A stretch of 64,000 nt of DNA from Clostridia bacterium (lineage in GTDB: Bacteria; Bacillota; Clostridia; Oscillospirales; Acutalibacteraceae), in the NCBI GenBank assembly GCA_017549285.1, contig JAFYVE010000055.1:1-64000 (forward strand), in the 5' to 3' direction. How positions within the stretch are numbered: the stretch's first letter is position 1; each line of letters begins with the position of its first letter. Below, one piece after another: positions 1 through 8,334 of the stretch. Under the pieces are notes generated by a model. It was not told where the DNA came from, made no database searches, and saw only the letters and a program-made list of their open reading frames with translations. The position numbers and the translations under genes are program-made.

Positions 1-2
1 CA

Positions 3-365
3 GAACAAAACGTAAATCTTGTATTGAGTACAATCAGATCAGCCAAGAGAAAAGAAAAAGTCACCGCAGAGCTGCAACTCCACAGAGACCAAGGGTTTCA
101 ATATACATCGCAAGCATATTTTAACCTAACACAATCTTACGGCATAACGCCTTCAATGTCAAGACGTGGAAATCCGTATGATAATGCAATGGCTGAAAAT
201 TTCTTTTCAATTCTGAAAACAGAATGTATATACCGAACGAAATTGCGAACCTATGAGGAGGCTCGCCTCCTCATAGGTCAATATATCCACTTTTACAACA
301 ACGAAAGAATTCAATTAAAAACAAAACTGACTCCGCTTGAAAAACGAAATCAGTTTGTTGCTTAA
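3..365 (+). CDS. IS3-family transposase (OrfB/integrase core), C-terminal fragment
   Basis: The reading frame is open to the left edge of the window, so this is the 3' part of a longer gene. A TTG at 24 is an in-frame codon, not a believable start. The visible part carries the second Asp region (HRDQGFQYTS), the glycine/proline turn before it (SMSRRGNPYDNA) and the catalytic Glu in NAMAENFFSILKTE. It ends in the usual FYNNERIQLKTKLTPLEKR tail of IS3/IS150 transposases. Family members usually have Ser rather than Arg after the His of the second motif; the Asp itself is present. A 12-bp perfect inverted repeat with a 2-bp loop (251-276) lies inside the coding sequence. The fragment looks intact to its normal C terminus, so it may belong to a functional copy. 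Confidence 0.85.
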   Translation, partial: EQNVNLVLSTIRSAKRKEKVTAELQLHRDQGFQYTSQAYFNLTQSYGITPSMSRRGNPYDNAMAENFFSILKTECIYRTKLRTYEEARLLIGQYIHFYNNERIQLKTKLTPLEKRNQFVA

Positions 366-377
366 AATTTAATATTT

Positions 378-397
378 AACACCATAGGGGTGTTTTT
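378..397 (+). terminator. Hairpin plus T-run after the transposase gene
   Basis: A 6-bp stem (378-383 with 389-394) is followed by five T residues. It sits 13 bp after the transposase stop codon. The stem is short, so terminator strength is uncertain. Confidence 0.5.
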
Positions 398-448
398 GTG
401 CTGTCCGTACAATTTGGGGCAGTTCACGCAAATCTGTGAGTTTTTTTA

Positions 449-883
449 TTAAAGAAATCCCCTTATATCAATTGCCAGTTTCTCTTCAAGATTGATAAGT
501 CTTTTACAGATATCCTTTGAAACTTCGTCAGCGGCTTTATATTTATTGAGATACATATTGAGTGACTTTACTCCCATATTGCAACCGTCTGTCATAAGGT
601 CGGCAATTGTGTGGTCGGATTCCTTCATCGCAAGTTTTACATTTGTCTTTATCCAGGACATAGCATTTGCCATAGGATTGGGGTCCTTGCCGTCGTCGTG
701 GTATTTGTCAAGCTGAGCCTGAATTTCCGTATTGAGCTTTTCGTGTTCAATTTTGCATTCACTGAGATATTTTCTGAGAATATCCGAAGCAACATACTCA
801 ATAACATCATCAATTGATGCCGTACCCATTTTTACCCCCGCATCACATTCACGCAGAAGCTTTATTGTATCCTGTTCAACCAT
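449..883 (-). CDS. Small helical protein of unknown function (ferritin-like/DUF2383-like layout)
   Basis: About 144 residues, predicted almost wholly helical, with no signal peptide or membrane segment. The N-terminal half (KLLRECDAGVKMGTASIDDV, then a helix with a conserved-looking His and Glu) resembles the four-helix proteins of Clostridia in which pairs of acidic and His residues line the bundle; this resemblance is a judgement by eye. Two ATGs are possible. The one at 883 is preferred because AAAGGA lies 8 nt upstream of it, whereas the same sequence runs directly into the upstream ATG at 892. The gene lies convergently next to the IS element and divergently from the alpha-mannosidase gene. 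The function is unknown. Confidence 0.7.
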   Translation of the reverse strand: MVEQDTIKLLRECDAGVKMGTASIDDVIEYVASDILRKYLSECKIEHEKLNTEIQAQLDKYHDDGKDPNPMANAMSWIKTNVKLAMKESDHTIADLMTDGCNMGVKSLNMYLNKYKAADEVSKDICKRLINLEEKLAIDIRGFL

Positions 884-961
884 TTTATTCATCCTTTCAG
901 AGTGTTTTACTTTATTTTACCCGTAATATGTAAAATATATACAAATAAATAAAATAATTTA

Positions 962-989
962 TTGACATGCTTATCATTTTTGTTATAAT
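962..989 (+). promoter_or_regulatory. Sigma-A promoter of the alpha-mannosidase gene
   Basis: A perfect TTGACA at 962-967 and a perfect TATAAT at 984-989 are separated by 16 bp, with an extended TG just before the -10. The predicted transcript starts near 996. The in-frame ATG at 967 lies inside the promoter, so it cannot be the translation start. Confidence 0.85.
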
Positions 990-1020
990 AGAATTAAAAT
1001 CAAACTATGAGGTGATACAG

Positions 1021-3966
1021 ATGACTTTTAATTTCAGACAAAAATTTGATTGTCCCGAAAGACAGAGCTTTGAAAATTTCTCAGACCTGCTTTTCGATTT
1101 AGCATACCGTGTTATTTCTCCGCTTAACGGCACAGGTTATTATTCACTTGAACCCTTAAGCTTTGAAGACCGTTACAAGGGTGATAAATTCCCCGTTAAA
1201 ATCGGTGGAAAATGGTGTGAAAACGTCTTTGACTGTGCGTGGTTCCACATCACAGGCAAACGCCCCGAAGGCTGTGACACAGTTATTGTTGACTGTGGCG
1301 GTGAAGGTCTTGTATATGACAGATTCGGCAACGAAATTCAGGCTATCACATGCGTTTCATCAGATGCAGACAGAAGTCTCGGCGAGCCTATGAAGAGAAT
1401 CGTTCCCGTTACGGAAGCACTTCTTGACGGCGATTGTTTCGATTTCTGGATTGACGGTGCTGCAAACGACCTTTTCGGCAACAGCAGAAGAGAATCACGT
1501 TTCCACGAGCTTTATGCCGCAAAGAAGAATGCAAACATCCGTGATCTTGCTTATGACGTTCACGTTCTTCTCGGCGTTCTTGATTACGGCGAAGATGAGG
1601 AATTCAATGCAGAAATCAGAGCAGCTCTCAATGAAATCAAATGCGATTATCTGACAGATGCAGAGGCTCTTGAAAAGAGAAAAGTGCTTGAACCTGTTCT
1701 TTCACAGAAATCAGAATCAGATTTTACCTATTATGCAGTAGGTCATGCTCATCTTGACCTTGCATGGCTCTGGCCCATCAGAGAAAGCTACCGTAAAGGT
1801 GGCAGAACTTTCTCAACACAGATTATGAACACCGAAATGTACCCCGGTTACGTTTTCGGCGCATCACAGGCTCAGCTTTATTCATGGGTAAAGGACAGAT
1901 ACCCTAAAGTTTATGCAAAGGTAAAAGACCTTGTAGCAGAAGGCAAATGGGATGTTCAGGGTGCAACATGGGTCGAGCCCGATTCAAACCTTATTGGCCC
2001 TGAAAGCCTTGTACGTCAGTTCTTCTACGGCAAGAAGTTCTACCGTGATGAATTCGGCCTTGATATGAAGATTTTCTGGGTACCCGACAGCTTCGGTTAC
2101 TCAGCTTGTGTGCCTCAGGTTATGAAGCTTGCAGATGTCCCCTACTTCCTTACACAGAAAATGAGCTGGAGCATCTACAATGACTTCCCCTATCATTCTT
2201 TCTACTGGAAAGGTCTCGACGGTTCAACAGTTCTTACACATATGCTCCCCGAAAACACATACAACTCACCCTGTTATGCAGGTCATATGACAAAAGGCGA
2301 AAAGAGATATGTTGAAAGACCCATTTCAAACAAGTCAATGATGCTCTACGGTATCGGTGACGGCGGTGCAGGTCCCGGTTTTGAACACATCGAAAGAGGA
2401 AGAAGATTTGAAAGCCTCCGCAGTATGCCTAAGGTCAAATTCGCAAAGGCTATGGACTTCTTCAACGATTTCGACGACGGTGTGACTCCATACCCCACTT
2501 TTGAAGGCGAACTTTACCTTGAAAGACATCAGGGTACATATACAACAAGAAGTGACAACAAGAAATACAACAGAAAATGCGAATTTGCCCTTCGTAACTA
2601 TGAAATAGTTGCTGAAATGGCAAAGGATGCAGGTTTTGCGCTTCCCATCGCAAAGGAAGAAATCGACGAGATGTGGAAAGAAGTTCTTCTTTATCAGTTC
2701 CACGACATTCTTCCCGGTTCATCAATAAACAGAGTTTACGAGGAATGCGTACCCCGTTACAAGGCAATGCACAACAAACTCACTTATGCAACTCAGGATC
2801 TTCTCAATTCACTTTACAAGAAGAATTCTGCTGTCAATCTCAATGCATTCGATTACGACACAAAGATAAAGCTCGGCAAGACATGGTATGACGTTTCCGT
2901 ACCCGCTTTCGGTGCAACAGAAATCAAGAACAAGACTCAGGAATTCAAAGCTTATTCAGATTACCACACAATCGAAAACGATAAGATTAAAGTTCAGTTC
3001 AAAGACGGCTACGTTTCATCAATTTTCGATAAAGCACTCGGACGTGAATTCATGCCTGCAGATTCAAAGGGCTTTGTATTCTCAATGTATGATGACTACG
3101 GCGACTGCTGGGATATGACAGACTGCAGAGCAGACTACATCCACACAAAGAAAGATGCTGTATGTATTGCTTTCGAAACAGACACAGACGGTGCAAAGGC
3201 AAGTGCTAAGGCAACATATAAAATCAAGAATACAGAAATCACTCAGTATTACTGGATTCTTGACGGTGACAACACTCTCTACGGTAAAATGGAAATCGAA
3301 ATGAATGACACAGTTGCTATGCTCCGTATGGCACTGCCCACAAACGTTGCAACAGACGAAGCATCATTCAACATTCAGTTCGGTCACCTCAAGAGAAAGG
3401 TTACAGAAAACGATTCATGGGAGCTTGCTCAGTTTGAAGTTTCAGCTCAGAAGTTCGTTGACCTTTCAGAAAACGATATGGGTCTTTCATTCATCAATGA
3501 CTCAAAGTACGGCTACCGTTGCAAGTTCGGTGTAATCGACCTCGACCTCATCCGTTCACCTCAGGGCGGCCCCGGTAAAGTTGTTGATCAGGGACACCAC
3601 GAAGTCAACTGGGCTGTAATGCCTCACGCTGGTAAAGTCGGCAAGGAAACATACAAGAGAGCATACTTTGTCAACAATCCTCTTGTTATCACAGAAGGTA
3701 ACGGTGGAAACGGCGAAGGCAGCTGCTACTCAACAGACAATGACAACATCATTCTTGAAACAATCAAGGCTCCCGAAGACGGCAACGGACTTATTGCCCG
3801 TTTTTACAACTGTTCAGATTCCGAACAGACTGCAACAGTTGCAATCAAGGGTTACAAGATGGCTGAATTTGTGAACATTATGGAAGAAAATATTTCCGAT
3901 AAGGCAGATTCAGCACTTACACTTCACGGCTTCGAGCTTGTGAATGTAAGATTTGTGAAAGAATAA
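1021..3966 (+). CDS. Alpha-mannosidase, glycoside hydrolase family 38
   Basis: About 981 residues without a signal peptide, so a cytoplasmic exo-alpha-mannosidase that would trim imported manno-oligosaccharides or N-glycan fragments. The GH38 catalytic domain contains the zinc motif HAHLDLAWLW (His244, Asp246). The nucleophile Asp356 is in WVPDSFGYS, and a further His-Asp pair (His561-Asp562) is in YQFHDILPGSS. The family's beta-sandwich C-terminal half follows. Start choice: ATG at 1021 has GAGGTGA upstream, while the ATG at 967 lies within the promoter. The gene is monocistronic, with its own promoter and a strong terminator at 3981-4010. Members usually need a divalent metal. The length is normal for the bacterial family. 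Confidence 0.95.
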   Translation: MTFNFRQKFDCPERQSFENFSDLLFDLAYRVISPLNGTGYYSLEPLSFEDRYKGDKFPVKIGGKWCENVFDCAWFHITGKRPEGCDTVIVDCGGEGLVYDRFGNEIQAITCVSSDADRSLGEPMKRIVPVTEALLDGDCFDFWIDGAANDLFGNSRRESRFHELYAAKKNANIRDLAYDVHVLLGVLDYGEDEEFNAEIRAALNEIKCDYLTDAEALEKRKVLEPVLSQKSESDFTYYAVGHAHLDLAWLWPIRESYRKGGRTFSTQIMNTEMYPGYVFGASQAQLYSWVKDRYPKVYAKVKDLVAEGKWDVQGATWVEPDSNLIGPESLVRQFFYGKKFYRDEFGLDMKIFWVPDSFGYSACVPQVMKLADVPYFLTQKMSWSIYNDFPYHSFYWKGLDGSTVLTHMLPENTYNSPCYAGHMTKGEKRYVERPISNKSMMLYGIGDGGAGPGFEHIERGRRFESLRSMPKVKFAKAMDFFNDFDDGVTPYPTFEGELYLERHQGTYTTRSDNKKYNRKCEFALRNYEIVAEMAKDAGFALPIAKEEIDEMWKEVLLYQFHDILPGSSINRVYEECVPRYKAMHNKLTYATQDLLNSLYKKNSAVNLNAFDYDTKIKLGKTWYDVSVPAFGATEIKNKTQEFKAYSDYHTIENDKIKVQFKDGYVSSIFDKALGREFMPADSKGFVFSMYDDYGDCWDMTDCRADYIHTKKDAVCIAFETDTDGAKASAKATYKIKNTEITQYYWILDGDNTLYGKMEIEMNDTVAMLRMALPTNVATDEASFNIQFGHLKRKVTENDSWELAQFEVSAQKFVDLSENDMGLSFINDSKYGYRCKFGVIDLDLIRSPQGGPGKVVDQGHHEVNWAVMPHAGKVGKETYKRAYFVNNPLVITEGNGGNGEGSCYSTDNDNIILETIKAPEDGNGLIARFYNCSDSEQTATVAIKGYKMAEFVNIMEENISDKADSALTLHGFELVNVRFVKE

Positions 3967-3980
3967 ATTCTAAACAGACG

Positions 3981-4010
3981 AAGGACGCCTCAAGGGCGTC
4001 CTTTTTATTT
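3981..4010 (+). terminator. Rho-independent terminator after alpha-mannosidase
   Basis: A perfect 9-bp GC-rich stem (3981-3989 with 3995-4003), a short loop and a T-rich tail lie 14 bp downstream of the stop codon. Confidence 0.9.
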
Positions 4011-4061
4011 GACAAATTCCAAGCCCGCAAGAGCTTCCGTAATTATTCATTATTGTTTATC

Positions 4062-4088
4062 AAAAACAGGACTGCCGAAGCAGTCCTG
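4062..4088 (-). terminator. Rho-independent terminator of the ECF sigma/beta-propeller operon
   Basis: A perfect 9-bp stem (4067-4075 with 4080-4088) has a four-base loop and, read on the minus strand, a run of T residues. It lies just past the last gene of the operon that starts at 7394. Confidence 0.85.
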
Positions 4089-4093
4089 TAATT

Positions 4094-4369
4094 TTATGTT
4101 ATTACCGCCGCAAAAGGCTTACCGAAAAGATACACTTCACTACAACCACAGAAGTTTTCCCCGTTCTGATTTTCAAAAAACATTCTTTTTACCGTATATC
4201 CGATACCCTGATATACAATAGTATCATTATCGGCTTCAACTCTTATTTCTTTTGCAAAAATCGGCTCTTGAAAGTTCTGACTTTTCACCGTGTCGGTTAA
4301 GAGCATTCCTGCCCATAAAACCACGATAACAGCAAAGACAGCAATAATAATTTTTACACACTTTTTCAT
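4094..4369 (-). CDS. Small membrane-anchored protein, operon of the first ECF sigma factor
   Basis: 91 residues. One strongly hydrophobic segment near residues 6-26 follows a Lys-rich start, giving an N-terminal anchor with about 65 residues outside. The extracellular part has a CGC motif near residue 80 and no recognised domain. Its ATG overlaps the stop of the preceding gene by one base (TGATG), so it is probably translated by coupling. It is the last gene before a strong terminator. I do not recognise the family. The position suggests it belongs to the same envelope module as the beta-propeller protein. Confidence 0.65.
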   Translation of the reverse strand: MKKCVKIIIAVFAVIVVLWAGMLLTDTVKSQNFQEPIFAKEIRVEADNDTIVYQGIGYTVKRMFFENQNGENFCGCSEVYLFGKPFAAVIT

Positions 4370-4725
4370 CAGTCAAGCCACCCCAATCCGATAAGCTGAG
4401 TTATAACATCTTCGGGAATATCAGATTCCAGTCCGTCTGCAAGTTTTATAGAAAAATATACTCCTGTACCTCCGGGGTAAGATTCCTGTATACCGTCGTG
4501 GATAACAAAAATCTTATCGCCTGACTTATATTCTGCAAACATATCGTCATTACCTGTACGGGCAGACATCACAATCGGTGAGTTATCGAGAATTATCATA
4601 TCACCGTTATCGGTTCTGAGGAACAGACCGACTGAGGGTGAATAACCTCTGCCTGCAAGAACAAAAACACCGATTACGATAACGCACAGAATGATACTCA
4701 GAGCAATAAGAATCTTCTTTTTCAT
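4369..4725 (-). CDS. Small membrane-anchored protein, operon of the first ECF sigma factor
   Basis: 118 residues: an N-terminal membrane anchor (about residues 4-24, after MKKK) and an extracellular region of about 90 residues rich in beta-type sequence. It starts 12 bp after the stop codon of the beta-propeller gene and overlaps the next gene by one base. No family is recognised with confidence. The run KIFVIHDGIQESYPGGTG resembles short exported domains of Clostridia that accompany sigma-factor operons, but this is a judgement by eye. Role unknown; the operon places it with the sigma/beta-propeller system. Confidence 0.65.
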   Translation of the reverse strand: MKKKILIALSIILCVIVIGVFVLAGRGYSPSVGLFLRTDNGDMIILDNSPIVMSARTGNDDMFAEYKSGDKIFVIHDGIQESYPGGTGVYFSIKLADGLESDIPEDVITQLIGLGWLD

Positions 4726-4737
4726 AACTAATCACTC

Positions 4738-6861
4738 CTACCAGAAATCTATCATATCAACAAACATTTCTTCCCCTGTCTTGTATGACATAATTCCGCT
4801 GTTATTTACAACATACACATTCTCACCAATGAAAACAGCTCTTGTTTTTCCGTATGTTGCACCTGATTTTCCGTTATATATATCATCAATCACGATTCCG
4901 CCGTCGGTTATGCTGAAAACAACAGCCTTGCCGAATGAATAATCGTAATAAAGAATAACTGCAAATGTGTTTTCATCAACCGTTACAAATTCCTTATGAT
5001 TACCTGTAAATGTCGCCATGGTGCCTGTTGAATAATTATCAAGTTCTTTCGGATTGTAGGGGTCAGACACATCAAAGAGTGAAATCTTTGCAGTACCGTC
5101 AGTACCCGTCATTGTTCCGCCTTCACCGACACCTATAAGCAGTCCTTCACCAGCAGGATGAAGATAAGTTGAGAAGCCGGGAATTTTGAGTTCACCCTTT
5201 ATTTCGGGATTTACGGGGTCGGAAAGGTCAACAATAAAGAGCGGATCGGTCTGCATGAATGTTACAAGATAAAGAGCTTCGCCCATGAATCTTGCAGATT
5301 TCATCTGTTCTTCGGGAGCAATACCGCCGAGGAAACCGACAATTTTCATATCCTTATCAACGACATAGACCATTGTTTCAGTCTTTTTGTTTTTCCAGTT
5401 CATACCGTTTGTGGCAATTCTAAAATAATCACCGTGCTTATCCATGGAAAACTGATTGATGAAGTTTCCGCATACTGTTACGGAGGCGGAATAATTCACA
5501 CCGTCATCAGTAATTTCCATTTTATGAATACGGGTAGCCATTTCGTTTTTGTTTCCGAGTGTATCCGATACAACTTCTTCCCCGCTCTGAGTCCATGTTG
5601 AATACAGAGTTTCGGCAACGAAGATTTCCTCTTTAGTGCAGTAGATTTCCTCTGCACCGCCGAGCAAAGCATTGACCTTGGGTTCTGATTTTTCGGAATC
5701 AAGATTCACAACGGATGTTACAATAAATGTTTCGGGATTTTTTTCATCAAAGACCTTAATTCTCTCTGCAGGGATTTTCTTCATTTCACCGTTTGCAAAT
5801 GAGTATTCGGGAACACAAACATCCTTCACAACCTCACAGGCACCTTCAAAATCGTCAGCCTGAACGGAATTATAAGGTATTGAAAATCTTGCAACGGCAA
5901 TGAGCTTACCGTCTGTGATTCGTGATGAAACATAATCGCCCGTAATTTTATGGGTAAATGATTCCTTGGGTTCTGTTTTATCCGAAATATCAAAACATTT
6001 TACTATTGTATCGGTTTTCAGAGCAATACAACAGCAGTCACCCACAGCACCGAATGAGTTGTTGTATGTCACGGGCTGATATTCGGAAGTTTCTTTAAGG
6101 ATAACAACAAGTGTATCGTTATAAAGGAACATTTCAGACGGATTTGCCGTGAAATCAACATAACCTTCAAGTTCGATCTCACTGACTTTCTTCATCTTTG
6201 CATCAGCATCGGTTTCAACGATTTTTATTGTGTTATCGGCGTAATAATAAATATATTTTCCGTCTGTTTTTACGATATCGGCTTCGTCAACACCCTGAAC
6301 CTGAGTATTGGTCGTTGAATGCTCTGCTTCCTCTGAAACGGAACCTTCTGCCGAGGGTGAATCTGTCGGCGCACTGCTTGAAGTCCCCATACTGACAGAA
6401 TTATTAACAGCCATATCCATAGCAGCTTCATTTTTTGCACCGAAATTATCGAAAAAGCCGTTGAATATGCCGTCAGAATCAGACTGAGCATAGTAAGTGT
6501 TATTATAGATATCTTTATAATAGTTAAGAACAGTTTTATGAAGCACAGAGTAATCTGATGATGCCGCATGATTTTCTATAATTTCCTGTTGCTCGGTATC
6601 ATTGAGATTCTGAGTTTCCTTTTGAACGGGAATCATATCAAGACCGATAACAGCCGTCACCCCGATAAGAATTACAAATATTGCCGCCGCAGACACCCAC
6701 TGAGCAATTTTCTTTCCGGGGAATGCAACAATTCTTTTAGGCGAAACAATTCCGCCTTTTTCGTTTATGAGTTTTTCAATATTTTCCGCAGACAGTGATT
6801 CGGGAAGAGTAATCTCTTCATTCATAAGTTTGTTTTCAAGTTCTTTTTCAAAGTTTTTCAT
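4738..6861 (-). CDS. Membrane-anchored beta-propeller protein, probable anti-sigma/sensor partner of the ECF factor
   Basis: 707 residues. About 52 cytoplasmic residues (acidic helix, KNFEKELENKLMNEE) precede one transmembrane segment near residues 53-75 and a long extracellular part. After a Ser/Ala/Asn-rich linker with many acidic residues comes a beta-propeller domain of the Beta_propel type (from about residue 185: VDEADIVKTDGKYIYYY, and blades ending in FDISD, VVDLSDP and LFDVSDP). The gene starts 11 bp after the sigma-factor stop with a good GAGGTGAGA site, so the two are co-transcribed. A short cytosolic helix plus one TM next to an ECF factor is the usual anti-sigma arrangement. The N-terminal part is too short and too divergent for me to name an anti-sigma family. 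The anti-sigma role is therefore inferred. Confidence 0.85.
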   Translation of the reverse strand: MKNFEKELENKLMNEEITLPESLSAENIEKLINEKGGIVSPKRIVAFPGKKIAQWVSAAAIFVILIGVTAVIGLDMIPVQKETQNLNDTEQQEIIENHAASSDYSVLHKTVLNYYKDIYNNTYYAQSDSDGIFNGFFDNFGAKNEAAMDMAVNNSVSMGTSSSAPTDSPSAEGSVSEEAEHSTTNTQVQGVDEADIVKTDGKYIYYYADNTIKIVETDADAKMKKVSEIELEGYVDFTANPSEMFLYNDTLVVILKETSEYQPVTYNNSFGAVGDCCCIALKTDTIVKCFDISDKTEPKESFTHKITGDYVSSRITDGKLIAVARFSIPYNSVQADDFEGACEVVKDVCVPEYSFANGEMKKIPAERIKVFDEKNPETFIVTSVVNLDSEKSEPKVNALLGGAEEIYCTKEEIFVAETLYSTWTQSGEEVVSDTLGNKNEMATRIHKMEITDDGVNYSASVTVCGNFINQFSMDKHGDYFRIATNGMNWKNKKTETMVYVVDKDMKIVGFLGGIAPEEQMKSARFMGEALYLVTFMQTDPLFIVDLSDPVNPEIKGELKIPGFSTYLHPAGEGLLIGVGEGGTMTGTDGTAKISLFDVSDPYNPKELDNYSTGTMATFTGNHKEFVTVDENTFAVILYYDYSFGKAVVFSITDGGIVIDDIYNGKSGATYGKTRAVFIGENVYVVNNSGIMSYKTGEEMFVDMIDFW

Positions 6862-6872
6862 TATCTCTCACC

Positions 6873-7394
6873 TCACTGCAAAATATCCCGCAATTTATCA
6901 AGGGAACGAGAAAGTTTTGAACGCACGGAACCTGATTTCATATCAAGAATTTCGGCAATTTCATTACTTTTATAGCGTCCTATAACACTCAGAAGAACAA
7001 TCTGCTTCTCTTCGGGAGGAAGTGAATCAAGAGCCTCTTTAAGCTCTGCAGACACAGTAAAATCAGCCTCTGCCAAATCACAGTCTGTTTCTCTGATTTC
7101 ATCAACGGACACAACACAAAGCCTGTCTGCGGGATTAATAAGCCTTGTTTTGCATTCATTTGAAAGAATTTTGAACATCCAGGATTTGAACGAAGACGGT
7201 TTTTTAAGCTTTGCAATGTTTTTGAAGGCAATTAAAACAGCCTCCTGCACTGCGTCTTCGGCATCTGCACTCTTACCGGTATACCAGAGTGCAAAGCGAT
7301 ACAAGTCGTCTGCATAGAAGCTGTAAACTGTTGCAAACGCCTTGCTGTTGCCCGTCTGAGCCTCCCTGATGAGTTTTGTGAGCTCGTTTTTCAT
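6873..7394 (-). CDS. RNA polymerase ECF-type sigma factor
   Basis: About 173 residues with sigma region 2 (AFATVYSFYADDLYRFALWY, then DAEDAVQEAVLIAF) and region 4 (LPPEEKQIVLLSVIGRYKSN, EIAEILDMKSGSVRSKLSRS). It would direct RNA polymerase to envelope-response promoters. The open frame extends 18 codons further upstream (to 7448), but the ATG at 7394 is chosen because GGAG lies 10 nt before it and the protein then starts at the normal place for the family. The next gene, 11 bp downstream, encodes a one-TM protein with a beta-propeller, a likely anti-sigma partner. Such operons are commonly autoregulated; no clear self-promoter was identified here. Confidence 0.92.
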   Translation of the reverse strand: MKNELTKLIREAQTGNSKAFATVYSFYADDLYRFALWYTGKSADAEDAVQEAVLIAFKNIAKLKKPSSFKSWMFKILSNECKTRLINPADRLCVVSVDEIRETDCDLAEADFTVSAELKEALDSLPPEEKQIVLLSVIGRYKSNEIAEILDMKSGSVRSKLSRSLDKLRDILQ

Positions 7395-7489
7395 CCGTGT
7401 CACGCTCCCTTCATCTATTAGAGTGTAAAAAACAGTAAAGTGTTGCAAAATGATTTAATTTTTTTGGAATTTTTTCGGCAAATTATTGT

Positions 7490-8200
7490 TTAAATAAACA
7501 TTATCGCACTTGCAATAACAAACTGTGCGGCATAATATGACACGTGGTTTGTAACGATATCAACAGGTCTTCTCTTGCCTTCGCCAAAATATGTACCTGA
7601 AAGAATAAGGTCTGAGAGAAGGAAAAGCACACCGCCGACAAACATAAAGTTGAGTGTCATAACCTTGAAATTATTCATAAGTGCAAGTGAGCCTGAAAGG
7701 AATGTCATAAAGCCTAAAACAAAGCCGTAAACGCCTGTGATTGCCTTGAATTTGCCGTAAACCATCTTCATAGGCTTTTCAAGGATAACAACACCGCCAC
7801 CGAGAAGAAGCGCAATAACAGTAGGAATCACAATATAGAGAGGCTTTGAGAAGTCTGCATAATGGATAAACAGACCGGCAATATAGAAGAAATGACCTAT
7901 CATAAATGAGCCGAAGCCTGCGAATGTGTATGTATCGTTTGCTTCGGGGTAAACCCATTTGAGGTCAAGCCATATGTCGCCCATAAGCCCCATTACAAGC
8001 CCCATTACAACAAAAAGAGCAAAACTGAATTTATCGGCACCGATTACATATGATGTTGCGGCAACACCCGTTGCAATAAAAAGTGTGCTGGCAAGTGCCT
8101 TGAGCATAGCGGCTTTTACTCCGCCTTCTTTTACACGTTTAACAAGGAATGCAACCGTTGCGGCAATACCTAAAGCGAGAGCAATAAAAAAGATAATCAT
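7490..8200 (-). CDS. YhhN-family membrane protein (lysoplasmalogenase-like)
   Basis: About 236 residues with roughly eight hydrophobic segments. Conserved features of the YhhN/TMEM86 family are present: GDIWLD in the loop near residue 75, FMIGHFFYIAGLF, and the late DLILS plus a C-terminal helix. Characterised members hydrolyse the vinyl-ether bond of lysoplasmalogens, and plasmalogens occur in many anaerobic Clostridia. Substrate here is not shown. The ATG at 8200 is chosen: AAAGAGG lies 8 nt upstream, and that site would lie inside the coding sequence if the ATG at 8218 were used. It is a single gene, divergent from the lipoprotein at 8335. Confidence 0.85.
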   Translation of the reverse strand: MIIFFIALALGIAATVAFLVKRVKEGGVKAAMLKALASTLFIATGVAATSYVIGADKFSFALFVVMGLVMGLMGDIWLDLKWVYPEANDTYTFAGFGSFMIGHFFYIAGLFIHYADFSKPLYIVIPTVIALLLGGGVVILEKPMKMVYGKFKAITGVYGFVLGFMTFLSGSLALMNNFKVMTLNFMFVGGVLFLLSDLILSGTYFGEGKRRPVDIVTNHVSYYAAQFVIASAIMFI

Positions 8201-8287
8201 AACAATAACCTCTTTCAATGTTTATTTTAGTTTATTATATCAAAATAAATAAACATATTCAATATGTTAAAAAAATTCTCTTATCTC

Positions 8288-8316
8288 TTGACAAACTATG
8301 TAAGTTTTAAGATAAT
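8288..8316 (+). promoter_or_regulatory. Sigma-A promoter of the lipoprotein gene
   Basis: TTGACA at 8288-8293 and GATAAT at 8311-8316 are separated by 17 bp, and a GGAGG site follows before the ATG at 8335. Confidence 0.85.
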
Positions 8317-8334
8317 ATACACGGAGGATGATTT

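Larger units (their letters stand above)
1..426 (+). mobile_element. IS3-family insertion sequence, right-hand part
   Basis: The first 365 bases encode the C-terminal half of an IS3-type DDE transposase, and the left part of the element lies outside the window. After the stop codon comes a short hairpin with a T-run (378-397) and then a segment ending in a CA dinucleotide near 426, as expected for the TG...CA ends of this family. The exact end is inferred, because the matching left inverted repeat is not visible. Confidence 0.75.

Noticed and set aside
967..1020. N-terminal extension of the alpha-mannosidase (18 extra residues)
   Set aside because: The upstream ATG is the last base of a perfect -35 box, so it would not be transcribed. 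The ATG at 1021 has a good site.
2335..2767. Long antisense frames within the mannosidase gene
   Set aside because: They follow the codon bias of the GH38 gene in other frames and lack ribosome binding sites.
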